Position numbers and translations under genes: made by a program. The notes beneath the pieces were generated by a model. It did not search any database and was not told the DNA's origin. It saw only the letters and a program-made list of their open reading frames with translations. From the NCBI RefSeq assembly GCF_009671065.1, contig NZ_CP046027.1, positions 1,364,001 through 1,428,000 of the forward strand: 64,000 nt of DNA, written 5' to 3'. This DNA is from Neisseria brasiliensis. GTDB taxonomy: Bacteria > Pseudomonadota > Gammaproteobacteria > Burkholderiales > Neisseriaceae. This document shows, piece after piece, positions 50,030-57,879 of the stretch (the stretch's first letter is position 1; each line of letters starts with the position of its first letter).

Positions 50030-50172
50030 GAGACCTTTGCAAACTCCCCATCTTTGGCACATTTCTTCGTTATGCGCTGCTCGAAAGCTTGCCTATCTAA
50101 GTGATATATCTTCGCTTTCTGCGCTGCTATAACTTTGAACTGTACTCAAATCTGGGGTTTTGCAAAGGTCTC
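50030..50172. repeat. 143-bp MITE with IS1106-like ends, copy B
   Basis: Same length and about nine-tenths identical to copy A at 45175. Ends are GAGACCTTTGCAAA and TTTTGCAAAGGTCTC. It lies between the divergent peptidase and hpt genes. No clear target duplication is seen. Confidence 0.7.
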
Positions 50173-50263
50173 AGTCTGATTGTGATGGTGCACTGCGATA
50201 TTTTAGCCGCCGTTGTAACCGTGCTGTTATAATTGAATTTTAGATTTTCAGCGGTACAGACAA

Positions 50264-50821
50264 ATGGATCTCGAAACCAAACGCCATCAAACCCAAACCA
50301 TGCTCGACAACGCCGAATTGTTGTTCAGCCAAGAAGAATGCCAAGCCGCGCTGCAAAAAGTGGCCGACGACATCACCCGTGATTTGGGCGACAAATATCC
50401 GCTGCTGCTGCCTGTAATGGGCGGGGCGGTGGTGTTTACCGGACAATTGCTGCCGCTGCTGCGCTTTCCGCTGGATTTTGATTATGTGCACGTTTCGCGC
50501 TACGGCGACAAATTGCAGGGCGGTAATTTCAATTGGAAACGCATGCCCGATGCCGAGCAAATCCGCGGCCGCCATGTGGTGGTGTTGGACGACATTCTCG
50601 ACGAAGGCCACACCATGCACGCGATTCAGGAAAAGCTGTTGGAAATGGGTGCGGCAAGTTGTCGTGCGGCGGTGTTTGCCAATAAACTCATCGACAAAGA
50701 AAAGCCGACCCAAGGCGATTACGTCGGTTTGGATGTGCCCAACCGCTATGTGTTCGGCTACGGCATGGATGCGGCCGGTTGCTGGCGCAATTTGGGCGAA
50801 ATTTATCAGGCTGCGCCGTAA
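50264..50821 (+). CDS. hpt: Hypoxanthine-guanine phosphoribosyltransferase, C-terminus altered by IS605 copy 3
   Basis: Hpt salvages hypoxanthine and guanine into nucleotides. The PRPP-binding motif VVVLDDILDEGHTM is intact (about residues 106-119) and the frame is otherwise complete. The element at 50807 interrupts codon 182. The native end ALKQD (18 bases at 52655-52672) is replaced by QAAP supplied by the element, giving 185 instead of 186 residues. The enzyme is probably still active because only the last residues change. Confidence 0.9.
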   Translation: MDLETKRHQTQTMLDNAELLFSQEECQAALQKVADDITRDLGDKYPLLLPVMGGAVVFTGQLLPLLRFPLDFDYVHVSRYGDKLQGGNFNWKRMPDAEQIRGRHVVVLDDILDEGHTMHAIQEKLLEMGAASCRAAVFANKLIDKEKPTQGDYVGLDVPNRYVFGYGMDAAGCWRNLGEIYQAAP

Positions 50822-50890
50822 AACTTCGCCGTTCACGGCGGAGATATAAGGCGCGGACTGCGTAGCAGTCCTAAAACCGTTGATATTCAG

Positions 50891-51307
50891 TTAATCAGGC
50901 GTTTTCTGCTGTTCAATATACTGCCGAATAATCGTAATCGGCGCACCACCACAGCTACCTGCAAAATAAGACGGCGACCACAACGCACCGCCCCATAATT
51001 TTTGTTTGATGCTTGGATAATTTTTCTGTCTAATCATGCGGCTAGATACACCTTTCAAGCTGTTCACCAGTTTTGAAATAGACACTTTGGGCGGATAGTT
51101 CACAAGTAAATGAACATGGTCATCTTCGCCGTCAAATTCCACCAGTTGCGCTTCAAAATCGGTGCAGACGCTCTCAAAAATACCGCGCATATCGTCCAAA
51201 ATTTCTTTTGTGAACACTTTTCGGCGATATTTTGCGACAAATACCAAATGTACATGAAGATTAAAAACAACGTGCCGACCACGTCTTAAATCAGTTTCTT
51301 TTTCCAT
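50891..51307 (-). CDS. tnpA: TnpA HUH transposase (Y1), IS605 copy 3
   Basis: Identical protein to copies 1 and 2 (138 aa; His64, His66, Tyr130). Intact and divergent from tnpB. Confidence 0.95.
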   Translation of the reverse strand: MEKETDLRRGRHVVFNLHVHLVFVAKYRRKVFTKEILDDMRGIFESVCTDFEAQLVEFDGEDDHVHLLVNYPPKVSISKLVNSLKGVSSRMIRQKNYPSIKQKLWGGALWSPSYFAGSCGGAPITIIRQYIEQQKTPD

Positions 51308-51351
51308 AGACCAAGTGTAAAATTGCTAAAAATTCCATTATCCATGAAATC

Positions 51352-52494
51352 ATGTTAATACTCAAAACATTCAAATTTGAACTGATGCCAAACGGCGAGC
51401 AAATCCGCAAAATGAAACAATTTTGCGGTTGTTCGCGTTTCGTATTCAATCGTGCTTTGGCGTATCAAAACGAACAATATCAACAAGATAATTCGTTCAA
51501 ATTTAGCTACACCAAAATCGCAAATTTGCTGCCTGAATGGAAACGAGAATTAGACTGGCTAAAAGACTGCCACAGCCAAGTTTTGCAGCAAAGTTTGAAA
51601 GACTTGGAAAGCGCATTCAAAAACTTCTTTGCCAAACGCGCAGATTTCCCCAAATTCAAACGCAAAGGCGAAAAAGACAGTTTCCGCTTTCCGCAAGGCT
51701 GTAAATTGGAGCAGCAAAATAATCGTATCTATTTGCCCAAAATCGGTTGGGTGCGCTATCGCAACAGCCGACACGTTTCAGGCAGCCTGAAAAACGTAAC
51801 CGTATCGCAAAAATGCGGTAAATGGTTTGTATCTATGCAAACCGAAACCGAGCAGGAAATCGCGCAGCCAAACGGTGGCGAAACTGGGATTGATATGGGT
51901 GTTGCCAAATTTGCAACATTGTCCAATGGTCAGTTTTTTGAGCCAATCAACGCATTCAAAACGTTGAAAGGCAAACTAGCAAAACTGCAAAAACAGTTCA
52001 AACACAAAACCAAATTCAGCAAAAACTGGCAGAAACTGAAAGCAAAAATCAGCCGTTTGCACCACAAAATCAGCAATATCCGTAAAAACTACCTGCACCA
52101 AATCAGCAGCGCAATCAGCCAAAACCACGCGATTGTGTATGTGGAAGATTTGCAGGTGGCGAATATGTCCAAATCCGCTAAAGGCAACGCCGTGCAGCAT
52201 GGAAAAAACGTTGCTGCCAAATCAAGCTTAAACCGTGCGATTTTAGACCAGTCTTGGTTTGAGTTTCGCCGTCAGTTGGACTATAAGCTGTTGTGGCGCG
52301 GTGGGCATTTGGTGGCTGTTCCGCCACAAAATACCAGTCGTTGTTGCCCAGCTTGCGGACATACTGCCAAAGATAACCGTCAAACACAGGCAAACTTTGA
52401 ATGTGTGCAATGTGGCTATCAAAACAATGCGGATATTGTGGGTGCAATCAATGTGTTAAAGCGCGGTCAAGAGATTTTGGCAGCGCAAAAGTAA
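51352..52494 (+). CDS. tnpB: TnpB RNA-guided nuclease, IS605 copy 3
   Basis: Identical protein to copies 1 and 2, all RuvC and zinc residues intact. As the insertion lies at the end of hpt, this tnpB is in the same orientation as hpt and could receive read-through transcription from it. Confidence 0.95.
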   Translation: MLILKTFKFELMPNGEQIRKMKQFCGCSRFVFNRALAYQNEQYQQDNSFKFSYTKIANLLPEWKRELDWLKDCHSQVLQQSLKDLESAFKNFFAKRADFPKFKRKGEKDSFRFPQGCKLEQQNNRIYLPKIGWVRYRNSRHVSGSLKNVTVSQKCGKWFVSMQTETEQEIAQPNGGETGIDMGVAKFATLSNGQFFEPINAFKTLKGKLAKLQKQFKHKTKFSKNWQKLKAKISRLHHKISNIRKNYLHQISSAISQNHAIVYVEDLQVANMSKSAKGNAVQHGKNVAAKSSLNRAILDQSWFEFRRQLDYKLLWRGGHLVAVPPQNTSRCCPACGHTAKDNRQTQANFECVQCGYQNNADIVGAINVLKRGQEILAAQK

Positions 52495-52674
52495 AATGAA
52501 GTTTCAGGGCAGGACGTGCCCGTAGCGTCTGTGAAGTGAACCGTGCAGTAAGGCGGTCAGCAGCAGAAACCCACCGAAGCGATTTGTGAATGGCTCAATG
52601 CCGTTCACAAATCGCCGTAGGAATTCCCTCCCTTCAGGGAGGGAAGGACGTCAAGCTTTGAAGCAGGATTAATA
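52495..52674 (+). ncRNA. Predicted omega (reRNA) guide RNA region, IS605 copy 3
   Basis: Right-end scaffold with two stem-loops, then guide GCTTTGAAGCAGGATTAATA, the true end of hpt and its downstream bases. The empty hpt allele would carry this target beside TTTAT. Inferred from position. Confidence 0.45.
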
Positions 52675-52789
52675 AATAGGCCGTCTGAAAAAAAGCGGTA
52701 AAACGACTGTAAACACGTTCAGACGGTCTTGTTTATCTATTTTTCGCAACCATCTCGACACCATAAAAAACCTTATTTCAGGAACGCAA

Positions 52790-53230
52790 ATGATTGGCTT
52801 ACTTATCATTACCCACGAAACCATAGGCGAAGCCTACCGTGGTCTGACACATCATTTTTTCCCCGAAGGCAGCCCTGAAAACGTGCATATTTTGGGCGCA
52901 GAGCCGAACGAAGACCAAGACGACGTGATTAACCGCGCCATTTCTATGATTCAGGAATTTCCGGAAGATTGTGATGGCGTGTTGATTATGACCGATATTT
53001 TTGGCGCCACCCCGTGCAACGCCGCCCGCCGCATGGTGCGCGAAGGCAAATCGGCAATTCTCACCGGCCTGAATGCGCCGATGATGATTAAAGCCGTGCA
53101 ATACGCACCGGCTGCTACCGACCTGACCGCGTTTACCGAAACCGTGAAAGAAGCGGCGATTCGCGGTATTTTTGCGATTACGGCCACGCCGGATGATTTG
53201 ATGTGCAAAAAAGCGGCAGAGGCCGTCTGA
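52790..53230 (+). CDS. PTS EIIA component, mannose/fructose type
   Basis: This 146-aa protein is an EIIA-Man domain. The phosphorylated residue is His9 in LLIITHETIGEA, followed by VLIMTDIFGATPCNAARRM. It accepts phosphate from HPr. No EIIB, EIIC or EIID gene is near, so it probably serves regulation and not sugar uptake. AGGAA lies five bases before the ATG. It opens a ptsH-ptsI cluster; uptake sequences lie between it and ptsH. Confidence 0.9.
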   Translation: MIGLLIITHETIGEAYRGLTHHFFPEGSPENVHILGAEPNEDQDDVINRAISMIQEFPEDCDGVLIMTDIFGATPCNAARRMVREGKSAILTGLNAPMMIKAVQYAPAATDLTAFTETVKEAAIRGIFAITATPDDLMCKKAAEAV

Positions 53231-53332
53231 AACGAATTCATCAGACCCGCTGCATCAATAGATTTTTTCAGACGGCCTATGGGTTGAGGCCGTCTGAAAG
53301 CGTATAGATAAAAAACAAAAACAGGAAAAGCC

Positions 53333-53602
53333 ATGCTCAAGCAAGAAATCGAAATCATCAACAAATTGGGCTTACACGCGCGCGCGTCGAGCAAATTCAC
53401 CCAAACCGCATCACGCTTTCAAAGCGAAGTTTGGGTCAGCAAAAACGGCAGCCGCGTCAACGGCAAAAGCATCATGGGCTTAATGATGCTGGCCGCCGCT
53501 AAAGGCAGCGTGATTGAAATCGAAGTCGACGGTAGCGACGAAGCCGCCGCCATGCAAGCCTTGGTTGAGTTGATTAACGATTACTTCGGCGAAGGCGAAT
53601 GA
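53333..53602 (+). CDS. ptsH: Phosphocarrier protein HPr
   Basis: HPr passes phosphate from EI to EIIA proteins. The 89-aa protein has the active His15 in LGLHARASSKF and the regulatory Ser site in VNGKSIMGLMMLAAAKG. This serine context is typical of HPrs that are substrates of HprK/P. AGGA precedes the ATG. ptsI starts two bases after its stop, so the two are coupled. Confidence 0.95.
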   Translation: MLKQEIEIINKLGLHARASSKFTQTASRFQSEVWVSKNGSRVNGKSIMGLMMLAAAKGSVIEIEVDGSDEAAAMQALVELINDYFGEGE

Positions 53603-53603
53603 T

Positions 53604-55355
53604 ATGAGTATCGTGCTATACGGCGTGGCGGCGGGCAAGGGCATCGCCATCGGCCATGCACACTTGGTGTCGCGTGGCAGCACCGAAGTGCCGCAATATG
53701 ATATCGAACCGGAAAACATCGAGGCCGAAGTGGCGCGTTTTGATGCGGCGGTGAAAGCCACGCGCAAAGAATTGGAACAGCTGCGCAACGCCATTCCTGA
53801 AAACGCGCCGACCGAGTTGGGCGCGTTCATCTCGCTGCACTTGATGCTGCTCACCGACGTGACGCTTTCACGCGAGCCGGTCGATTTGTTGCGCGCACAA
53901 AACATCAATGCCGAATGGGCGTTGAAACAGCAAAGCGACAAACTCGCCGCCCAGTTTGACGAAATCGAAGATGCCTACCTGCGCGAGCGCAAGCAGGATA
54001 TGCTGCAAGTGGTGCAGCGCATTCACAATCATTTGGTCGGCCAGAGCAACGAATTGAATTTGGCCAATAATCCGTTTGAAGACACCATTCTGATTGCGCA
54101 CGATTTGTCGCCGGCCGATACCGTGTTGTTTAAAGAGCAACACATCACCGCGTTTGTCACCGATGCCGGCGGTCCGACCAGCCATACCGCCATTTTAGGC
54201 CGAAGCTTGGATATTCCATCGGTGATTGGTCTGCACAATGCCCGCAAGCTGATTACCGAAAACGAAATCGTCATTGTCGACGGCATCAACGGTATTTTGC
54301 TGATTAACCCCGATGATGTGGTGCTGGCCGAATACCGCCGCTTGGAACGCGAATACCGCAGCCACAAGCGCGAGCTGAACAAACTCAAGAAAACCGCCGC
54401 CACCACCGCCGATGGCATCAACATCGAATTGCTCGCCAATATTGAATCCGCCGAAGACATCAGAGCCTTACACAACATCGGTGCCGACGGCGTGGGCTTG
54501 TTCCGCAGCGAATTTCTCTATCTCAACCGCGAAAATATGCCGTCTGAAGACGAGCAATACGAAGTGTACAGCGGGATTGTGAAAAAGCTCAAAGGTAAAA
54601 GTTTAACCATCCGCACCGTCGATTTGGGTGTGGACAAAAATCCGCGCTGGTTCGGACAAAACGCCACGCCCAACGGCAGCCTGAATCCCGCATTGGGCTT
54701 AACCGGCATCCGCTTGTGTTTGGCTGAGCCGGTGATGTTCCGTACACAAATGCGCGCCATCTTACGCGCCGCCCAACACGGCCCCGTGCGCATAATGTGG
54801 CCGATGGTGACCTCGCTATCCGAAGTGCGCCAATGTCTGATTCACTTGGAAACTGCGCAGAAACAATTGACCGAGCGCGGTGAAGCGTTCGGCGAAGTGG
54901 GTATCGGTTGTATGATTGAAATCCCGTCGGCTGCGATGACTGTCGGCAGCATTTTGAAAATGGTCGATTTCATTTCCATCGGCACCAACGACTTGATTCA
55001 ATATGTGTTGTCGGTCGATCGGGGTGATGATGCCGTCAGCCACCTTTACCAGCCGAGCCATCCGGCGGTGTTGAAAATGATTCAGCACGTCATCCGCACC
55101 GCCAACCGCATGGAAAAAAGCGTATCCGTGTGCGGCGAAATGGCCGGCGACACCACTTTCACCCGCGTACTGCTCGGCATGGGCTTGCGCCGTTTTTCCA
55201 TGAATACCAATAATTTGTTGGATGTGAAAAACATCATTTTGAAGAGCGACACCAATCAGCTTGAGTATCCGATTGCCAAGTTGCTGCGCAATGATGATCC
55301 GGAAAAGTCGGAAAAGTTGTTGAAAAAATTGAATCAGATTCCGAACGAGGAATAA
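53604..55355 (+). CDS. ptsI: PTS enzyme I
   Basis: EI transfers phosphate from phosphoenolpyruvate to HPr. The 583-aa protein has the phosphohistidine His194 in GGPTSHTAILGRS, the PEP-binding segment FRSEFLYLNRE, the catalytic Cys in SVCGEMAGD, and the metal-binding SIGTNDLIQYVL. All domains are present. It ends the cluster, followed by an uptake-sequence terminator. Confidence 0.95.
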   Translation: MSIVLYGVAAGKGIAIGHAHLVSRGSTEVPQYDIEPENIEAEVARFDAAVKATRKELEQLRNAIPENAPTELGAFISLHLMLLTDVTLSREPVDLLRAQNINAEWALKQQSDKLAAQFDEIEDAYLRERKQDMLQVVQRIHNHLVGQSNELNLANNPFEDTILIAHDLSPADTVLFKEQHITAFVTDAGGPTSHTAILGRSLDIPSVIGLHNARKLITENEIVIVDGINGILLINPDDVVLAEYRRLEREYRSHKRELNKLKKTAATTADGINIELLANIESAEDIRALHNIGADGVGLFRSEFLYLNRENMPSEDEQYEVYSGIVKKLKGKSLTIRTVDLGVDKNPRWFGQNATPNGSLNPALGLTGIRLCLAEPVMFRTQMRAILRAAQHGPVRIMWPMVTSLSEVRQCLIHLETAQKQLTERGEAFGEVGIGCMIEIPSAAMTVGSILKMVDFISIGTNDLIQYVLSVDRGDDAVSHLYQPSHPAVLKMIQHVIRTANRMEKSVSVCGEMAGDTTFTRVLLGMGLRRFSMNTNNLLDVKNIILKSDTNQLEYPIAKLLRNDDPEKSEKLLKKLNQIPNEE

Positions 55356-55359
55356 AAAA

Positions 55360-55386
55360 CAGGCCGTCTGAATTTCAGACGGCCTG
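55360..55386 (+). terminator. Bidirectional uptake-sequence terminator, ptsI / rsmJ
   Basis: Inverted uptake sequences pair with almost no loop, between convergent genes, with T's following. Confidence 0.75.
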
Positions 55387-55394
55387 TTTTATGA

Positions 55395-56147
55395 CTATTC
55401 TTGAGTCGGAGAATTCGGCACATACGCATCAAAACGCGTGCTTTTGCCTGAATATTGATAAGCCGGTTTTTCGCCGTTGAGAAACTCGCCTAAGCGTGGG
55501 CGTTTAACCACCACGCGTTTTTTAGCAATGGCGCGAGCGGTGTTGAGCAGGGCGGCTTCGTCTTGCGCCGTGCCGACCAAGCCATGGAAGTAGGCCATTT
55601 CTTTTTTAACGGCTGCGGATTTTTGCCGCTCGGGATACATCGGGTCGAGATATACCACATCGGGGCGGCCGATTTGTTGCGCTAATTGTGGCATCAGTGT
55701 GGCTGTATCGCCGAAATGCAGCGTGATGCGTCGGGCAATTTCTGCGGTGTCGGGGTGTTGTAAGGCGCGGTTGAGGCCGTCGTGTAGTAGGCAGGCAACG
55801 GCGGGGTGTTGTTCAAAGGTCTGTACGGTTAAGCCCAATGAAGCCAACACAAAGCTGTCGCGCCCCAAGCCGCCAGTGCCGTCCCAGATGGTGGGTTTGC
55901 TGGTGTGGTTGACGGCTTTGGCGATGAGTTCGCCACCGCCTTTGGTGCGGCGGTATTGGGCGGCACCACCAACAAAATCGACTTGCACGCGGCCTTTTTC
56001 TCCGGCGCGGCAAAGACTGATGCCGTCTGAATCGGCGTAGAGGTATTCGCTGCTGTCGGGCAGTTGGCAGGCAATGGTCAGGTCGAATGTGTGTGCCAGC
56101 TCGTTGGCGGAAGTTTGGGCGGATTCGGCAAGGTAAATGCAGGTCAT
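55395..56147 (-). CDS. rsmJ: 16S rRNA (guanine1516-N2)-methyltransferase
   Basis: RsmJ methylates G1516 of 16S rRNA. The 250-aa protein has the SAM motif in WDGTGGLGRDSFVLASLG and the catalytic segment VVYLDPMYPERQKSAAVKKE, both diagnostic of the DUF548/RsmJ family. RVVVKRPRLGEFL near the end matches too. It reads alone, with a dense group of uptake sequences upstream. Confidence 0.92.
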   Translation of the reverse strand: MTCIYLAESAQTSANELAHTFDLTIACQLPDSSEYLYADSDGISLCRAGEKGRVQVDFVGGAAQYRRTKGGGELIAKAVNHTSKPTIWDGTGGLGRDSFVLASLGLTVQTFEQHPAVACLLHDGLNRALQHPDTAEIARRITLHFGDTATLMPQLAQQIGRPDVVYLDPMYPERQKSAAVKKEMAYFHGLVGTAQDEAALLNTARAIAKKRVVVKRPRLGEFLNGEKPAYQYSGKSTRFDAYVPNSPTQE

Positions 56148-56150
56148 GTG

Positions 56151-56243
56151 TTCAGACGGCCTTTTTCATACAGAGGCCGTCTGAATGTTTTTCAGACGGC
56201 CTGAAGAGATTTCAGACGGCCTATAACATCAAGGCCGTCTGAA
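56151..56243. repeat. Cluster of five uptake sequences
   Basis: Five exact 12-base AG-DUS copies lie within 93 bases (starting 56151, 56174, 56191, 56211 and 56232), three reading on the minus strand and two on the plus. Several pairs can form hairpins that would terminate pilR transcription. Confidence 0.85.
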
Positions 56244-56247
56244 TGAT

Positions 56248-57879
56248 TTAGTTGATGTCCAAACGCTCCATGCGGTAGCGCATCGAACGGAAGCTGATGC
56301 CCAATAGCTTGGCCGCTTGAGTGCGGTTGTAGCGGGTTTGCTCCAAAGCTTTTTGAATGATGTCACGCTCGATTTGGTCAAGATAATCCTGAATCTGCAT
56401 GGTTCGCGGGTCAAATGGCGGCAAGGGTTCATGGTTTAATGGCGCTTCCGACACAGAATCACTGATGTCTTGCAGAGAAAGACTGTGATGGCCGCGCGGT
56501 TCATCATCGGCCGGTGTGTTGTGGATTTGCAGGTCATCCAGTTGGATGACGGTGCCGACGGTGAGGGCAACGGCACGCTCGAGAATGTTTTCCAATTCGC
56601 GGAAATTGCCCGGGTAGCTGTAATGCAGCAGGGCTTCTTGCGCTTTGGCGCTGAGCTTGTAGGTTTGGTTGCCGTGGCGGTGTTTGTAGAGCAAATACAG
56701 AATCAGCGCGCCCAAGTCTTCACGCATTTCGCGCAATGGCGGCATGTGCAGCGACACCACGTTTAAGCGGTAATACAAGTCTTGGCGGAACGCGCCGCTT
56801 TCGACCAGCGCTTCAAGATTTTTGTGGGTGGCGCAAACAATGCGCACGTCAACAAAGCTTTCGCGGGCATCGCCAATGCGACGTACGGCTTTTTCCTGAA
56901 TGGCGCGTAAGAGTTTTACCTGCATGGCCAAAGGCAGGTCGGCCACTTCGTCGAGAAATAGCGTGCCGCCGTCGGCATGTTGGAAAAAGCCCAAACGGTC
57001 TTGCTCGGCGCCGGTAAAGCTGCCTTTTTTGTAACCGAAAAATTCGCTTTCCATCAGGTTTTCCGGAATTGCACCGCAGTTCACCGCGATAAACGGCTTA
57101 TCGGCACGATCGGATAATTCGTGGATGGTGCGGGCGGCCTGTTCTTTACCGGTGCCTGATTCACCGGCAATGTACACCGGCACTTCACTACGTGCGAGAC
57201 GGCGGATGAGATGGCGCACTTCAACCATTTGCGGTGAGGTACCCAGTAGGCGTGGCATATCGGCTTCGCCACCCAATTGCGGCGCTTCTTGCGATGGCGT
57301 GGTTTCGCCGCTGGAAAAGCGCTCTTTCATGGAACGCAGACTGTCGGGCACGGAAATCGGTTTGTTTAAATCGCGCGATGCCGGTTTGGCGGCAGCAGGT
57401 TGCGTTTGGCGTGCCACCATGGCAGCCGACGGTTTGTTTAAAGCGGCCGTTACTGGTGCAGGGGTAGGCTTAACCGGTTGCGGTGCAGGCGGTACTTCGG
57501 CATTGTCGGCCACTGTTACCGCCGATTTCACCAGCGAGCGCAGTTGCGACAGGGTAATCGGTTTTTGCAGATAATCGAACGCACCCGCTTTCAGGGCTTC
57601 AACGGCCTGATCGGCATTTCCGTAGGCGGTAATCACGGCCACAGGCGTGTCAAGCATCAATTCGTCGATGTATTGCACTACTTCCAAACCCGAACCGTCG
57701 GGCATACGCATGTCGGTCAATACCAGCGAATAATCGTTGTTGTCGAGTTTGTCTTTGGCTTGTTCGACACCTTCTGCGGTCTCCACACGCAGCCCCATTT
57801 TCATCAGGGTCATTTCCATCAGGTCGCGGATGTCGGCTTCGTCATCGACAACTAAAACGGGGTCTTGCAGCTTACTCAT
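56248..57879 (-). CDS. pilR: Sigma-54-dependent response regulator, PilR/NpaR type
   Basis: This NtrC-family regulator activates sigma-54 promoters. The 543-aa protein has a receiver domain with phospho-acceptor Asp56 (LVLTDMRMPDGSG) and an Ala/Pro-rich linker of about 100 residues (130-200). The AAA+ domain follows, with GESGTGKEQAART, the sigma-54 contact motif GAFTGAEQD and FLDEVADLPL. A Fis-type helix-turn-helix ends the protein (NRTQAAKLLGISFRSMRYRM). Its start overlaps the kinase gene by 8 bases. Pathogenic Neisseria have lost a working copy, whereas commensals use the homologue (NpaR) for type IV pilin expression. Confidence 0.9.
   Translation of the reverse strand: MSKLQDPVLVVDDEADIRDLMEMTLMKMGLRVETAEGVEQAKDKLDNNDYSLVLTDMRMPDGSGLEVVQYIDELMLDTPVAVITAYGNADQAVEALKAGAFDYLQKPITLSQLRSLVKSAVTVADNAEVPPAPQPVKPTPAPVTAALNKPSAAMVARQTQPAAAKPASRDLNKPISVPDSLRSMKERFSSGETTPSQEAPQLGGEADMPRLLGTSPQMVEVRHLIRRLARSEVPVYIAGESGTGKEQAARTIHELSDRADKPFIAVNCGAIPENLMESEFFGYKKGSFTGAEQDRLGFFQHADGGTLFLDEVADLPLAMQVKLLRAIQEKAVRRIGDARESFVDVRIVCATHKNLEALVESGAFRQDLYYRLNVVSLHMPPLREMREDLGALILYLLYKHRHGNQTYKLSAKAQEALLHYSYPGNFRELENILERAVALTVGTVIQLDDLQIHNTPADDEPRGHHSLSLQDISDSVSEAPLNHEPLPPFDPRTMQIQDYLDQIERDIIQKALEQTRYNRTQAAKLLGISFRSMRYRMERLDIN

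Larger units (their letters stand above)
50807..52654. mobile_element. IS200/IS605-family element, copy 3
   Basis: 1848 bp, same orientation as copy 2. It abuts ATTTAT on the left and ends GACGTCAA before GCTTTGAAG. Removing it exactly restores the hpt reading frame and stop codon, which independently confirms both element ends. Confidence 0.97.
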
